A stretch of DNA of 64,000 nt from positions 1,902,501 to 1,966,500 of the forward strand of contig NC_051094.1 in NCBI RefSeq assembly GCF_901709675.1, given 5' to 3'. Origin of the DNA: Syngnathus acus. Lineage: Eukaryota; Chordata; Actinopteri; Syngnathiformes; Syngnathidae. A program made the position numbers and the translations under genes. Positions 1 to 10,340 of this stretch are shown piece by piece. Each line of letters opens with the position of its first letter. The first letter of the stretch is position 1. The notes beneath the pieces are model-generated. The model had not been told where the DNA came from, made no database searches, and worked only from the letters and a program-made list of their open reading frames with translations.

Positions 1-9
1 TGATCCCGC

Positions 10-31
10 TGTGTGTATGTGTGTGTGTGTG
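10..31. repeat. (TG)n microsatellite, short, one interruption
   Basis: Alternating T and G with a single A interruption. Ordinary vertebrate dinucleotide repeat at the window edge. Confidence 0.9.
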
Positions 32-639
32 AACGGGCGCTGTCAGGTGCTGCTCCACGCTGCGCCATCTGCATCTGGAGCCATCTGCGTGGAGGCTCAG
101 TGGGAGTCGAGCGGATGACTTTAATGTACTTGAACCCCAGACAGACCTTTCCCAGACAGTCGTCAGTGTGAATGCAAGACAACTGGGCCTAGTCGAGCTG
201 AACCGACGGATCTGGGTGGTGAGCAGGAGACAGACGCTTTGGTTACACTGTAATCTCCAGTCAGGCTCACTGGGGAACTTCTGGCAGCCAGATAGACAAA
301 ACATGGGAATCTGTTCCAATGATGCTATAATGCTCTTTTGTTGTTTGATGTCAGAGGACACTCTTTCTGAAACGTTTCTCTCCTCTGAAAGTTTACTTTG
401 ACTTGAGTTTTATTGTTTAAAATAACAGTGCATTTGTGGGCGATTCTATCCCGCCTGCTTGAGGAAAGTAGGAGTATTTCTTGTTGTGATTCATGTATTT
501 TGGATTTTATCAATATCAATCACATGGAGAAAGCATGAAACAATTTCTAACCGTGTCTTTATACTCAAAGGCAAAACGAGAAGGGGAGTCATCATCATAA
601 GCCTTGAAAAATTTTTGTCTAATGTAAAGGTGATCAAGT

Positions 640-790
640 TTAGTCAAAACTAATATATTTTATTAATATATTTATATTTTATTTAATTAATATACGGTAT
701 GTACTGCAAGTAAATAAATAAATATATTTTTATTTATTTATTTTATTAAATGAATATGCAGTATCTAGTGTATGTAAATAAATAGTATTT
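640..790. repeat. AT-rich low-complexity block
   Basis: Runs of TAAATAAATA and TATTTATTTA face each other around about position 725, giving an imperfect hairpin-like AT-rich block. It has no recognisable transposon termini or target duplication. Confidence 0.5.
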
Positions 791-1820
791 GGTTTTGGTA
801 AAACAAATAACCCAATTAAAAATGAACCTCTGCTCTGGTTATCTTACATGAAAACAATTTCCCTGGTTATTTTCCACATTGCTGCTTGTCATTCTCAAAA
901 AGAAATGTTTGAGTCAAAAGTGTTTTTCTTTTTCTACAAAAGCATAAAAGATTACATCATAGATGGAAACGCATTACTGTCCAACCTTATTCTGCTCACA
1001 AGGAGCACAGTTGCCTGTATAGCTATGCTATGCTGTCAAGTATTAATCCTCAATGTATTTATTCAGTCAACATTTCAGGTTAGTAATTGCATCCGTGCAC
1101 ATTCAAATTTCCAAGTAAATTGCGCTAGCAAACAGTAACAGCCGTTTATTAGCGCCACAAAGCAGCGGCTCAGTAATGATCTTGCAAAAACAATATGATT
1201 AGTGAAGCACAAAATCAATTAATGCAGCAGCGGAATCAATAGGTGTCTCTCAGCATATATGTCCTGCAGTTAATTAATAAACAATAAAGACATTAAGCAA
1301 CAGAGCATCAGACTGTGGCAACGACTGTCATCAGTCATGACGTGTGTACTGATGGCATCAGCAGGAAAGCGACGGCAAAACACTGACAGATATAAATGAG
1401 GGCCGAGTGAAATACTGAATACACCCACAGGCTAAGATGGTGCGACAATGTACACGCACATCCAAGGGCGTGAGCGTGCATAAACTTACAAAAGCGTTCA
1501 TGCGTGAGCTTTCCAATGCTTGGAAAACACAAACAGGAAAATACTTTCAACCCCTCCCCTCCCTTTTTTATGGCCAAGCGTCTATAGTATAATATTGCGA
1601 ATTTAAACTTTACATTTAAAGACTTGATATTTTTAATTTGGAGCAAGTCTGGGTTGTTTAGGCCCAAATTGTGTTGGAAAATTGCCCATAGTGTCTACCA
1701 GCAATGTGTTTTGTTGTACACTACACAAAAACTAATCTGTTCTATTTGAAATCTAGCTAAAAAATAAAATTGGAAAACAAGACTAAATATATTTTTCAGA
1801 AAGCACATTTTTTTATTCTT

Positions 1821-1845
1821 ATATTATATTATATTATATTATATT
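1821..1845. repeat. (ATATT)5 pentanucleotide tandem repeat
   Basis: Five perfect head-to-tail copies of ATATT follow a T-run. Confidence 0.9.
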
Positions 1846-2605
1846 TATTGACTTTATAAGTGGATGTTAAAAATGACAGTGAAACCACATTAGGAGAATA
1901 AATAGACCATTTTTCAAGTAACATCTTTCCTACAGTGCCATTTCAAGCTTAAAAGGGATCTTTGTAAAAGCAAAAACTTTTGATGAAGCTCTTCCAATTG
2001 ATTTTATCAGTGCAAATGTACCTAATGAAGTGTCTGGTGAATTTATCGTGCTTGCAAGCACGCGTTTAACAAATGTGTTTATGGTCCCAAGTGTATGCGT
2101 CTGAATTGCACACTCACTCATCACTGACAATAAGACAAATAACACTTTTACCTTCTCATTTAACCGTATAACCAAACTGAACACTTTTTTGATGTCCTTC
2201 TCCATACAACTAACATGTCGTTTTGTCCTTGTTGTCCTCATTATCGTATTTAAAGCTCGAATCCTTGAAACGTCTTTTCAGGTCTCGGACCGGCTGAACT
2301 CTGTGACATAACTTCAAGCAGACAGCTGACCCGCTTGTCACACAGCTGACATTCAAAACCTAACTTTTTATTTGTGTTAGCTTTATGGCAAGTGTAACAC
2401 CGCTTCATTCAATAACCCACGACGACGGCGATAAATGCCAGGGACATTTTTCTTTTTACATTGTAATCTGATTGGTGGCACATGGGAGTTTAAAAGATTC
2501 CTCCCTTCACCTTTTGCTGTGACATCGCTACCTTATTTGTTCTGGCTGTGGTGCACCCTCATGACATCATTCAAATTCCTTCTCACCTCAATCATGTGAT
2601 ACAGC

Positions 2606-2625
2606 GCCGGCCGGCCGGCCGGCCG
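2606..2625. repeat. (GGCC)5 tetranucleotide repeat
   Basis: Twenty bases of perfect GGCC repeat, an unusually GC-only, CpG-containing tract in an otherwise AT-leaning region. A related tract occurs at 55477-55500. The unit is self-complementary, so the tract is palindromic throughout. Confidence 0.9.
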
Positions 2626-2787
2626 TCTTTTAGTCTCAATGGTCGGTGAAACAATGAGATTTCTATCTGTAACACTATTACCGGCCATAATAGAGTTGCC
2701 TCAGTGTATGTGGGTAAGGTAGTGAAGAACTTTATTACGTTTATGACCTTTTGCTTTTCTACCTTATTCTACGACGACTGATACAAG

Positions 2788-2940
2788 ATGGCCGACAAGC
2801 CTTCAAGCCCCAGAGAGAGGAAGGCTGAGAAAAGAAAGTTCAAGATGGCCCAGTCGTCCAAGTTCCGCTTCAGCTCCAAACAAAGTGTTATCTTTCACGA
2901 CGTGGGACATTTGCTATTTATTTCTTTTTTCAAATGTTGA
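2788..2940 (+). other. Candidate small basic ORF (50 codons), function unknown
   Basis: The frame starts at ATG (begins MADKPSSPRERKAEKRKFK) and stops at TGA 2938-2940. An in-frame TGA lies at 2779-2781, just upstream, so the ATG is the first possible start. The first 32 residues are rich in K, R and S with no hydrophobic segment. The remainder turns hydrophobic and looks like run-on non-coding sequence. The ATG is directly preceded by AAG after a moderately pyrimidine-rich stretch, so a splice acceptor is conceivable, but no good donor follows. I do not recognise a family. It may be chance. Confidence 0.15.
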
Positions 2941-4858
2941 CTAGAGTGGTTTTCAGCGTGGCACCGTGCAGCTGATTACAGGGAGAGTCTTAATCAGGTG
3001 GCGCAGTCTGCTCGGGGGCCCCTGGGGCTCGCCGTGTGCTACATCCTGTCAGACTGCACGGAGAAACAATCAATCATCAGGAGAGCTCTGAGACAGAGGA
3101 GCTTGGGAGGATGGGAGAGATGAAGAGAAAGGTGCTTAGAAAGGGGGGCAAAGGAGCACGGGAAGAGGAAGAGAGGGAGGAAATGGGGATTTAAGGTAAG
3201 CAGATGAGGCTGAAACTAACTCGGAGTTGTTATAAAGCCGCCGGAGAGACTATTAACAATCCCGACGGTCAAACTCGACAACAAACGGCGGCCATTTCAA
3301 AGCCCGTAATAAGTAACTACAACACTTTTCATTGCTAACCTTCACCTAAATGTTCCTTTTACCGTCCCGGCAAGATATCTTCCTCACGGTCGCGTTGTAA
3401 AAGAAATCTCGACCCGGCGGATCAACAGGAGGAAAAAGAATCGAGAGCAGGGGAGAGGAGGGATTGGGGTGGCCCGGCGTTTTACACCGTCTGGGCTCTG
3501 TCTGAGGCCTGTGTAATGATGCGGCTCTTTAGAGAACGTGGAAAATGAAAGGCCAGAACAATCCTCTGTGACAGGTGGGATCCTTTATATCTAACAGAGG
3601 AGAGACAGTGCAGAGCCAACACACATGCACACACACAGGAGTATACTTCTGGCTATTTGCATTGAAAAGGGCCATGCACAAAAACAACAGCGAATTCCAC
3701 TAGGAGAATTGGCCGCTCTGTCCATGTGAAGAAAAGGAGTTAAAATGGACAAAGAGCAGATCCCATAAAGTTGATTTATAGAATTTAAAAAGATGTGCTT
3801 TCTTGGCACGCCATGAGGGATATTAAGTGCTCGGAGGGAGGGGACACACACAGATCCCCCGCAAAAACCTTTTAATCTTGATTCTGGAAAAATAGATCTT
3901 TTCCAACTCCTCAAGAAACGTCTGTGGATATTTATGTGTGAGAGCAAGAGACTGCTGTGATGATGTGAAAAGAAAACTGGAATCTGACGCAGTACTGGAA
4001 GGGCCAAAAGTGGAGAGGGTTTGTCTTACCTCTTGGCCCATCCCCCAAGTGGAGACATTCCCAACATTTGAGGAAAAAAAAAGGAGAGGAAAAACAACAG
4101 TCCACTAAAAGTGTAAAAACAATTTAAGTGACACAAACAAGGATCGGGCTAAAAAGTGAAGGAAGGGGGAAAGGAAATCCACATCTGACAAAAGAGGCCC
4201 AAGCATCATACATCAAGCACTTGTTACCTCTCCCGGTGCTTGTGATTGCACATGACTGCAAACAAGTCAGTGATAAAAATCTGAAGAAAGATGAGAGCGA
4301 TCAGGGCGACTTTAAAGACCATCAATCACGGCCCTGTAAGCTCCAATATTATTAGTTCAAGTAAAGCTGCACTCTTCCATTTTATGGACATCATAAAGGA
4401 CTTTGGTGTAGGCGGGCGGAGGGGGGGGGGCACGAGGGAAGGCGATCCCCCAGTGTTTTAACTAGGACCGGGATGGATGTGTTTGGAAAAGCAGAATGGA
4501 TGGATGGACAGCGCTAATGTAGTAACCCAAAATGAACACACCTCTGCGGGGGAAGGAATGTGTGATGGGAGTGGAAGGTCCCGCTTACAAGATGGAAGTA
4601 AAACTGGTGCCGGGTGATATTTCAATGTCTGCTCAGCAGGTAAGGAGGTTTGGCAACATGTAAAGACCTTGGGGCAAAACAAGAAGTTTGTGTACTGGGA
4701 TTAAAAATGATACTGAGATACTAAAGGGATGCTTCGAAAAATTCATTCTGATGAATATGGGGAAAGATTTGATAATTGAAAGACAAAAGTTGACGATTTA
4801 TTGGATGACCTCGCCGTTGTTCTTGCTTAAATGTAATACAGTGAAGATTAGTAGCACT
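2941..4858. other. Gene-free stretch with purine-rich tract
   Basis: A purine-rich tract (GA-rich, about 3105-3195) and a G10 run at 4421-4430 are the only low-complexity features. The ORFs at 3591-4041 on the minus strand overlap each other in two frames and show no recognisable domain. Confidence 0.55.
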
Positions 4859-5116
4859 TAGGGGTGTAAAAAAAAATCTATTCCGAGTTTTACTCTAAAA
4901 ACGCGAGAGCGTATTTGAATAATTTCACTGCAAAATATGTTGCGAGATGTATCGAATTGTCTGTCATGAATTTAAGGTATGTAAAGTGACAAAGAAACTC
5001 AACACAACAATCAGAGAGCCGTATCATTTTGAATCGAATCTGAATCAAACCAAATCGTTACCCTTCAAAATCGAACCGACCTTGAATCGACTTATCCTTT
5101 ATCGTTGTTGCAGCCC
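4859..5116. mobile_element. Degenerate hAT-like non-autonomous element (tentative)
   Basis: The left edge reads TAGGGGTGTAA and the right part contains repeated AATCGA/GAATCG words, ending near GTTGCAGCCC. This resembles a common fish hAT-like repeat that begins TAGGGGTGTAACGA, is rich in ATCGAAT words and ends in CAGCCCTA. No 8-bp target duplication is visible and the ends are diverged, so the boundaries are approximate. A 64-codon ORF inside it has no recognisable product. Confidence 0.4.
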
Positions 5117-5579
5117 AACTCCAAAACATGCATTTTTATGAATGCATTATTTGAGTGTGTTGCGCTTCGAAGAAAACATGAACACCCTCCCAAAACAAAA
5201 TGGCCGCATTAAATTATCGGTCGAAATGACTCGTTCTTTTCCCCTTTCAACCGTTGAAAACTGTCATATAAAGATCCTCTCTAATGTCCGTCGTGACATC
5301 GATCAATTGAATTAACACTTGTTGTTACTTCTCAAAGGAAATTCTGACCGTTTTCTGATTCATGTCTCCCCCACAACTTTCTCTCCGCCTGCCCGCCACA
5401 GAGGACATAAAGGCGAGCGCAAAGTCCATCACTGGCTGCTGAATAGCTGCCCTTTGTGCCTCTGAATGTCATTCACCAGCTGAAAGGACCTCAAGTGCTG
5501 CCATAGCACCGCTGTACGCTGCCTGCTTTAAAAGTGCGCCTATGCCCACACTCTGATGTGGCTGAGAACCGAGTTCTAT

Positions 5580-5598
5580 AAAAAAAAAAAAAAAAAAA
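5580..5598. repeat. Poly-A homopolymer (19 A)
   Basis: Nineteen uninterrupted A residues. A retroposon tail was considered, but no upstream SINE/LINE body or flanking duplication was seen. Confidence 0.85.
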
Positions 5599-6717
5599 GC
5601 TATATACAACAACCGTATCCACCATTTGGGCCAACGTGACTATTGCCACACTTTCATTTGACCTTTTCAAAATTTTCACCGGTGACGGGATGGCTGTCGC
5701 CAACACGGCCATCCTTCACCTTGTGCTTCTCTATCTAGTCCCTTAGCTTGGTTTGTTGGCCCTGACAGTGGCACACGGGCGAACAAAAGGACCGCAGGGT
5801 TTAAGGGCTGCCCTGGAATGTCAGCGGGTTCACATTTCACATGCAGATGCGTGACCCCGGAGCCCTTTAGAGGGAAGGTGTGCTTTAACCTCGCCCGAGA
5901 AGGAGGAAGGGGGATCAAGAGGCACTTTAAGGGGAGCCTGAAATGGGGGGGAGGGGTGAAAAGTAAGTTTGCACTGCTTGCTTTTACTCCTCCGATGCTA
6001 AAGTTTCTCGGCGTGTCTCTGTAGCTCTCCCAAAGCTCTGCTGAATGGCGTTAAAGCTCACTTAAAGAACAGCGTAATTGTCGATATCCAGAAAAAGCCG
6101 TCAGAGCGAGCTCCTTTATGTGTGGTCTGTGATGCGCCCCCTCTCTTCCCCTACTTCCAAATACATAAAAGCATTAACTTTTTAAGTGCACACTTAGGGT
6201 TTTTCCCAAATGGTTGAAAAGGCACAACGGGGAGGGGTTACGTAAGGCAAAAGAACTGCGAGCGCCACAAAAGAAACCAACGTTACTGTCATATGCTCTC
6301 TGTAGGCCAAGCCAGGCACAGTTTCAACTCAAGGGCTTCACACTCCTTTAACATATTCTCCTTCCCTCGCTCGCTCTTCTCCGAGCGTGCTCTAGCCTTG
6401 TTCTCTGGCACCCGCTTTACTTTGTTTCTGATAACTGCGGCATGAAAGGAAACAAGACCTTCTGCCAAACTCCATGCGCATTTGTTTGTTTTGACCTCCA
6501 AGGCCTTTTGTAAAACTATGGAGCTCTGTCAAATATGCAAGAGGATAGAAAGCAATTCTTGTGTGGGCTTCTTTTTTGTTTTGGTTATTCAATATATTGA
6601 ATCATTGACTATTTGGGTAAAAAAAAAAAAAAAATTGTATTTATTCATCACAAATGTCCCTAGTACTTTTCATGTTTTTTTGTTTGCGAATGAGACTGAC
6701 ATGTAATTGCACATCCA

Positions 6718-6738
6718 CAACTGTAGGTGGCAGTAGGG
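6718..6738 (+). promoter_or_regulatory. CTCF-like motif (weak prediction)
   Basis: The sequence around AACTGTAGGTGGCAGTAG resembles the CTCF core CCANNAGGTGGCAG. A second match is seen on the minus strand near 49710-49725 (CCAGTAGATGGTGTC). Such matches also occur by chance, so this is only a lead. Confidence 0.2.
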
Positions 6739-7689
6739 TGCTCCTTGTCGTATTGTGCTAAGGGAGTATAAACAATGTTATTCAGCAGCTTTAGAGAAGA
6801 GGTGAACGATATCCTCCTCTTTTATATTGCCCAAAGAATGTATTGACATTAAAACACAAATCAATAGCACAATATGATCCATTCGGAACATACAATAATA
6901 AATGCCTTTGTATTTACTTAGTGAGACATTACAGTCTGCTGAGCTCCATTCACTGTATATTTATTACTTAAATTGTGTGTGCTGTCAGCACTGTGCGTGA
7001 ACATACTCTGCGTTTAGGAATTCTGCCATCTAATAGTTGAGACATCTATAGCATCCACAGGAAGGCCAGGGGAGCAAGGGAGCAATCCTGCGTAGCCATG
7101 GCAACTAAACAAGGAATAGGCTAGATGTCAGGCCAGCATGGCTAAATTACCCATTAGAGAAAGCAGGGAGGGGAGAAAGGGAATACTGGTCAGGGCACAA
7201 GAGGCTAATGGGGAGATAAGATGGCCAACATATAGATGACACGCACACACACGCTCACACACACAAATGTGCACTGCCGGATTCATACAAAGAAGAAACA
7301 AAATAAAACAGGTGCTCTTCGCACACCAGCATCTGCTGATAAGCAATACGATGAATCAAAATGTGCACACAAGAATACAAAAGACGTAAAGTGAAGACAA
7401 AATGGTTTTAATAAAGACCCCCTCTTGGAGGATTTGCTCTTGAATGTGAGGAAGATATATTTATAGGAAACCTCCCGCGAGATCATCTCTGCTCAGTCTC
7501 ATCGTCGTGCATGAGTATGTATGTGTGCATATGGTAGAAATATTATTACGTTATTGCCTCATTCCTATTTTATGCTGCACAAGAGGAGACTTGGTGCAGG
7601 TATGAAAAGGTAAAAAAGAAACTCCGACCCGGCACACTTTTAAGCTACAGTACATATAAGTTCTAATACATGCTCCAAGTGGGCTCCAA

Positions 7690-7870
7690 GCCACGTGCAG
7701 GAACGCAGCAACCAGCCTCGCACAATCCGAGTCAAGCAGTCAGGCTCCTCCTGACTTTAATGCTGCGCATTCATTTGCATGCGCCATAATTAGCGTCAGG
7801 CACACAGAGGCTGGTCCTGCGGGAGCGCTGTGATAACCGCTTCCCCTTCTATTAGGCCACTCATTCCAAG
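7690..7870. promoter_or_regulatory. Enhancer-like unique block (candidate CNE)
   Basis: Unique sequence with an octamer-type ATTTGCAT followed within 20 bases by a homeodomain core (CATAATTAGC) and an E-box CACGTG near the left end. This motif mix is typical of vertebrate developmental enhancers. Conservation cannot be seen from one sequence, so the call is inference. Confidence 0.25.
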
Positions 7871-10180
7871 AGTGTCACACATTGCACATCTTCATTGTGG
7901 GGGCCTGCAGCACGGCAGCCAATGTGGAAGACTCAATAGGAAGAAAGAAAAGACAAATAAAAGAGGAGGGGAGACAAAGAGAGCTGCACATGGCAAAGGT
8001 GGTTGCACATTGTGCGGCGGCAGATGGAAAGAAGGACAGGCCGGATGGATGGACGGAGGGAGGGAGGGAGGTAATGAATGCGCTTATTAAATTGTTTTAG
8101 CTGCAAAGAGGTCTATTCTTACGCTATTATAAAGGAAACAATTTATCCCTACTGATCAGGCCTGTCTCCTTTCTCCTCGCTCTCTTTGATCTGCCAGCAT
8201 ATTGCCTTGATGTGTCCCATTCAATAGCGAATCTGGGGCAATTTTAATGCTTTTGTACCTCGCCACCGCTCCACTTCTCCCTCCCTGTTTAAAAATAGCT
8301 GTTAATTATAAGTGCAGTTTAAATGTCTCCAGTGACCCAGAAATGCAGGTTGGAGCCAGAAGAAGGGCCCGAGCGGCTCCAAGTTTCCAAAGTCGCAGAT
8401 TTTTTTTTCAGCCTTTGCCATGCGTTCTTCAAGCTCGCCGTTCACCCCCACCACCATCGCACTAAAATCCTTTGTCCCCCCCCCGCCATGATTCTCCATC
8501 GCCTTAGTCTTCCCGCACTTTTCTTTATCTCCATCTCTTCCCGCTCTGTGCCGTTTGTCGAGCTAGTTGAGAGTGAGCCGGGCTGGATGATGAGGGATTT
8601 GCCACATTCTCTCCAACACACCAGAGAACCTACAGCAAGACATGGGAGACCATGCCTGTGAAAGCGCTGCAGTCTGCACATTGCGTACGCGGCTTTGTAT
8701 CTCTCTCCTCAACTTCCTCCTCTCATGGAGCCACACGAGTGGGATGTTGAAAGGAAAGGCGTGTGAAGGTGTGCTAGGTAGCGTGCTGCGATGCAGAGGC
8801 GCCGCCATACCTTAGGGGAAGAGGAAGGACTGTGCGGGGGACCCGAGGTGTGCACCTGGGGGTGGGTGGTTGAGTTGGGTTGAGGGGGGGGGGCAGTGTT
8901 ATAAATAAAGCATTAGCCTCTTGAAGATGAACAAAGATGTGAGGGGCTGTCTCTGCAGCTCTCTTTCTCCCCACTAACTCTAACTAACAGTTAACCCGCA
9001 GGCGTGTACATGTACTGCTTTCATCGCTGAGGGGGTACATGTAACACTACAAAAAAAAAAAAGAGGAAAACTATGCGACTTTCTTTTGTCAAAATCGAGA
9101 CGTTTTCTCGTGACTTGCTGTGATGCCGAATGGATGATATGCTGTCCGGAGCAAAATTCTCCTTTTTTTTTTTTTTTTTTTTTATCCGCCGGCAAATAAG
9201 CAAATCAGCCATAACGCCGCGTGGCCGCTCATGCAATGTATGGCTATGGCTGTTGTTGTGGCTTGGCAATAAAAATGCGCACAATGAGATGTGCTGACAC
9301 AGCGCTGAGTGAGGGTTGACTCGCTGATGACAACCGAGCAAGGTGCATAAATGACGACATATTGGTTAGTTCATGGCTATGGCGGAATTGACAGAGCTCA
9401 TAAAACAAGCGCTAATGCTATTCTCAGAAAGAGAGAGAGCGATAGTAAATAAAGTAGCAATTTGGGATCCATTTTTAGCCATCACTATTAACTGAAGGAT
9501 TCACACAGTATCTTAAAAGGCTCGTATAACTCCGCTTGCCATGTTGAAATATCAAACTGCATTTGCTTTGTCAGAAAGGTTGCAGGACTGATGTCACAAA
9601 ACACAAATCCAAAATACGCCCGCCCTCTTTTCCTTGTTCCTGGAGTCTAACGGTCTTTCTCAGGCTTCCCCGCCACATCTTTTTGACTGGCCCAGAAACT
9701 GACCAGCCATTTGGGACTTTTCCTGATGGCCACCACACCATTGATTGGCTCACTCCGATTGGCTGTTTGCAGTTAGATTCACTCCTGACTCATTAAACAG
9801 ATTAAAAAAAACTAATTGCTAATACAGGTAGAAAAGACTGGACGAGGAACCAGCTTTGCATTTCATGTATATATTGATTATCCAACGAGACAATCACAAA
9901 TTTATCAACAACTTTATTACCAAATTGGCTTGCCAGTCAAGTTTTGTTGACCTCAAAGAGAAACTAATGGCAAAGTGGAAAAAATGTGATGACTGCGACA
10001 ATGTGGGTATGAGATAAGAGTTAATGACCTTGATAAGGGACCAGGGACATGGACGGCCTATAGGAGAAGACGTGAAGCGTTGCTGTGACAGCCAGCGCTG
10101 GTGACAAGGAGCGATGAAGAGGCCGCACTTCTCGGCTGGTCTTGCACATTAGCATTGTTTTTTGCCATGGGACTCAAAGG
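7871..10180. other. Gene-free stretch; G-rich and T-rich tracts
   Basis: Contains a GGA-rich run at about 8045-8072, a G10 run (8884-8893) and a T21 run (9163-9183). Five or more short ORFs between 8247 and 8808 overlap on both strands, the usual sign of chance frames in GC-richer DNA. Confidence 0.55.
9163..9183. repeat. Poly-T homopolymer (21 T)
   Basis: Twenty-one uninterrupted T residues. It accounts for the lysine-rich parts of overlapping minus-strand ORFs, which are therefore not credible genes. Confidence 0.9.
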
Positions 10181-10189
10181 CTGGCATGT

Positions 10190-10340
10190 GTGTATGTGAG
10201 CGAGGTACCAAGGCGCCCCAGCTGAGGCCGTGCACGGTGACAGCGGCAGATAGGCATCTAATGAGATAAGGAACGTATGCAAATGAACCTGGCCACAGTT
10301 CACCCTAATCAGCTTAACGCCAAGATAGATATCAGCTTTC
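10190..10340. promoter_or_regulatory. Enhancer-like unique block (candidate CNE)
   Basis: A compact run of transcription-factor-like words in unique sequence: GGCAGATAGGC and AATGAGATAAGG (GATA-type), a perfect POU octamer ATGCAAAT at 10277-10284, and CTAATCAGC shortly after. This spacing resembles known developmental enhancers, but conservation is not testable here. Confidence 0.3.

Larger units (their letters stand above)
32..2605. other. Gene-free stretch, mostly unique AT-rich DNA
   Basis: No convincing exon is seen. The stretch is AT-rich, particularly at 640-790, where TATTTA-like runs on both strands form an imperfect palindrome. The short ORFs here lack splice-site context and overlap on both strands. 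No transposon ends were recognised. Confidence 0.6.
5117..7690. other. Gene-free stretch with homopolymers and a CA-rich run
   Basis: Contains an A19 run (5580-5598), an A16 run (6619-6634) and a CA-rich run around 7240-7266. The ORFs on both strands at 5491-6024 and 6289-6706 overlap one another and none shows a recognisable domain. Confidence 0.55.

Noticed and set aside
5530-5600. A19 run as a SINE or processed-pseudogene tail
   Set aside because: No recognisable retroposon body upstream and no flanking target duplication.
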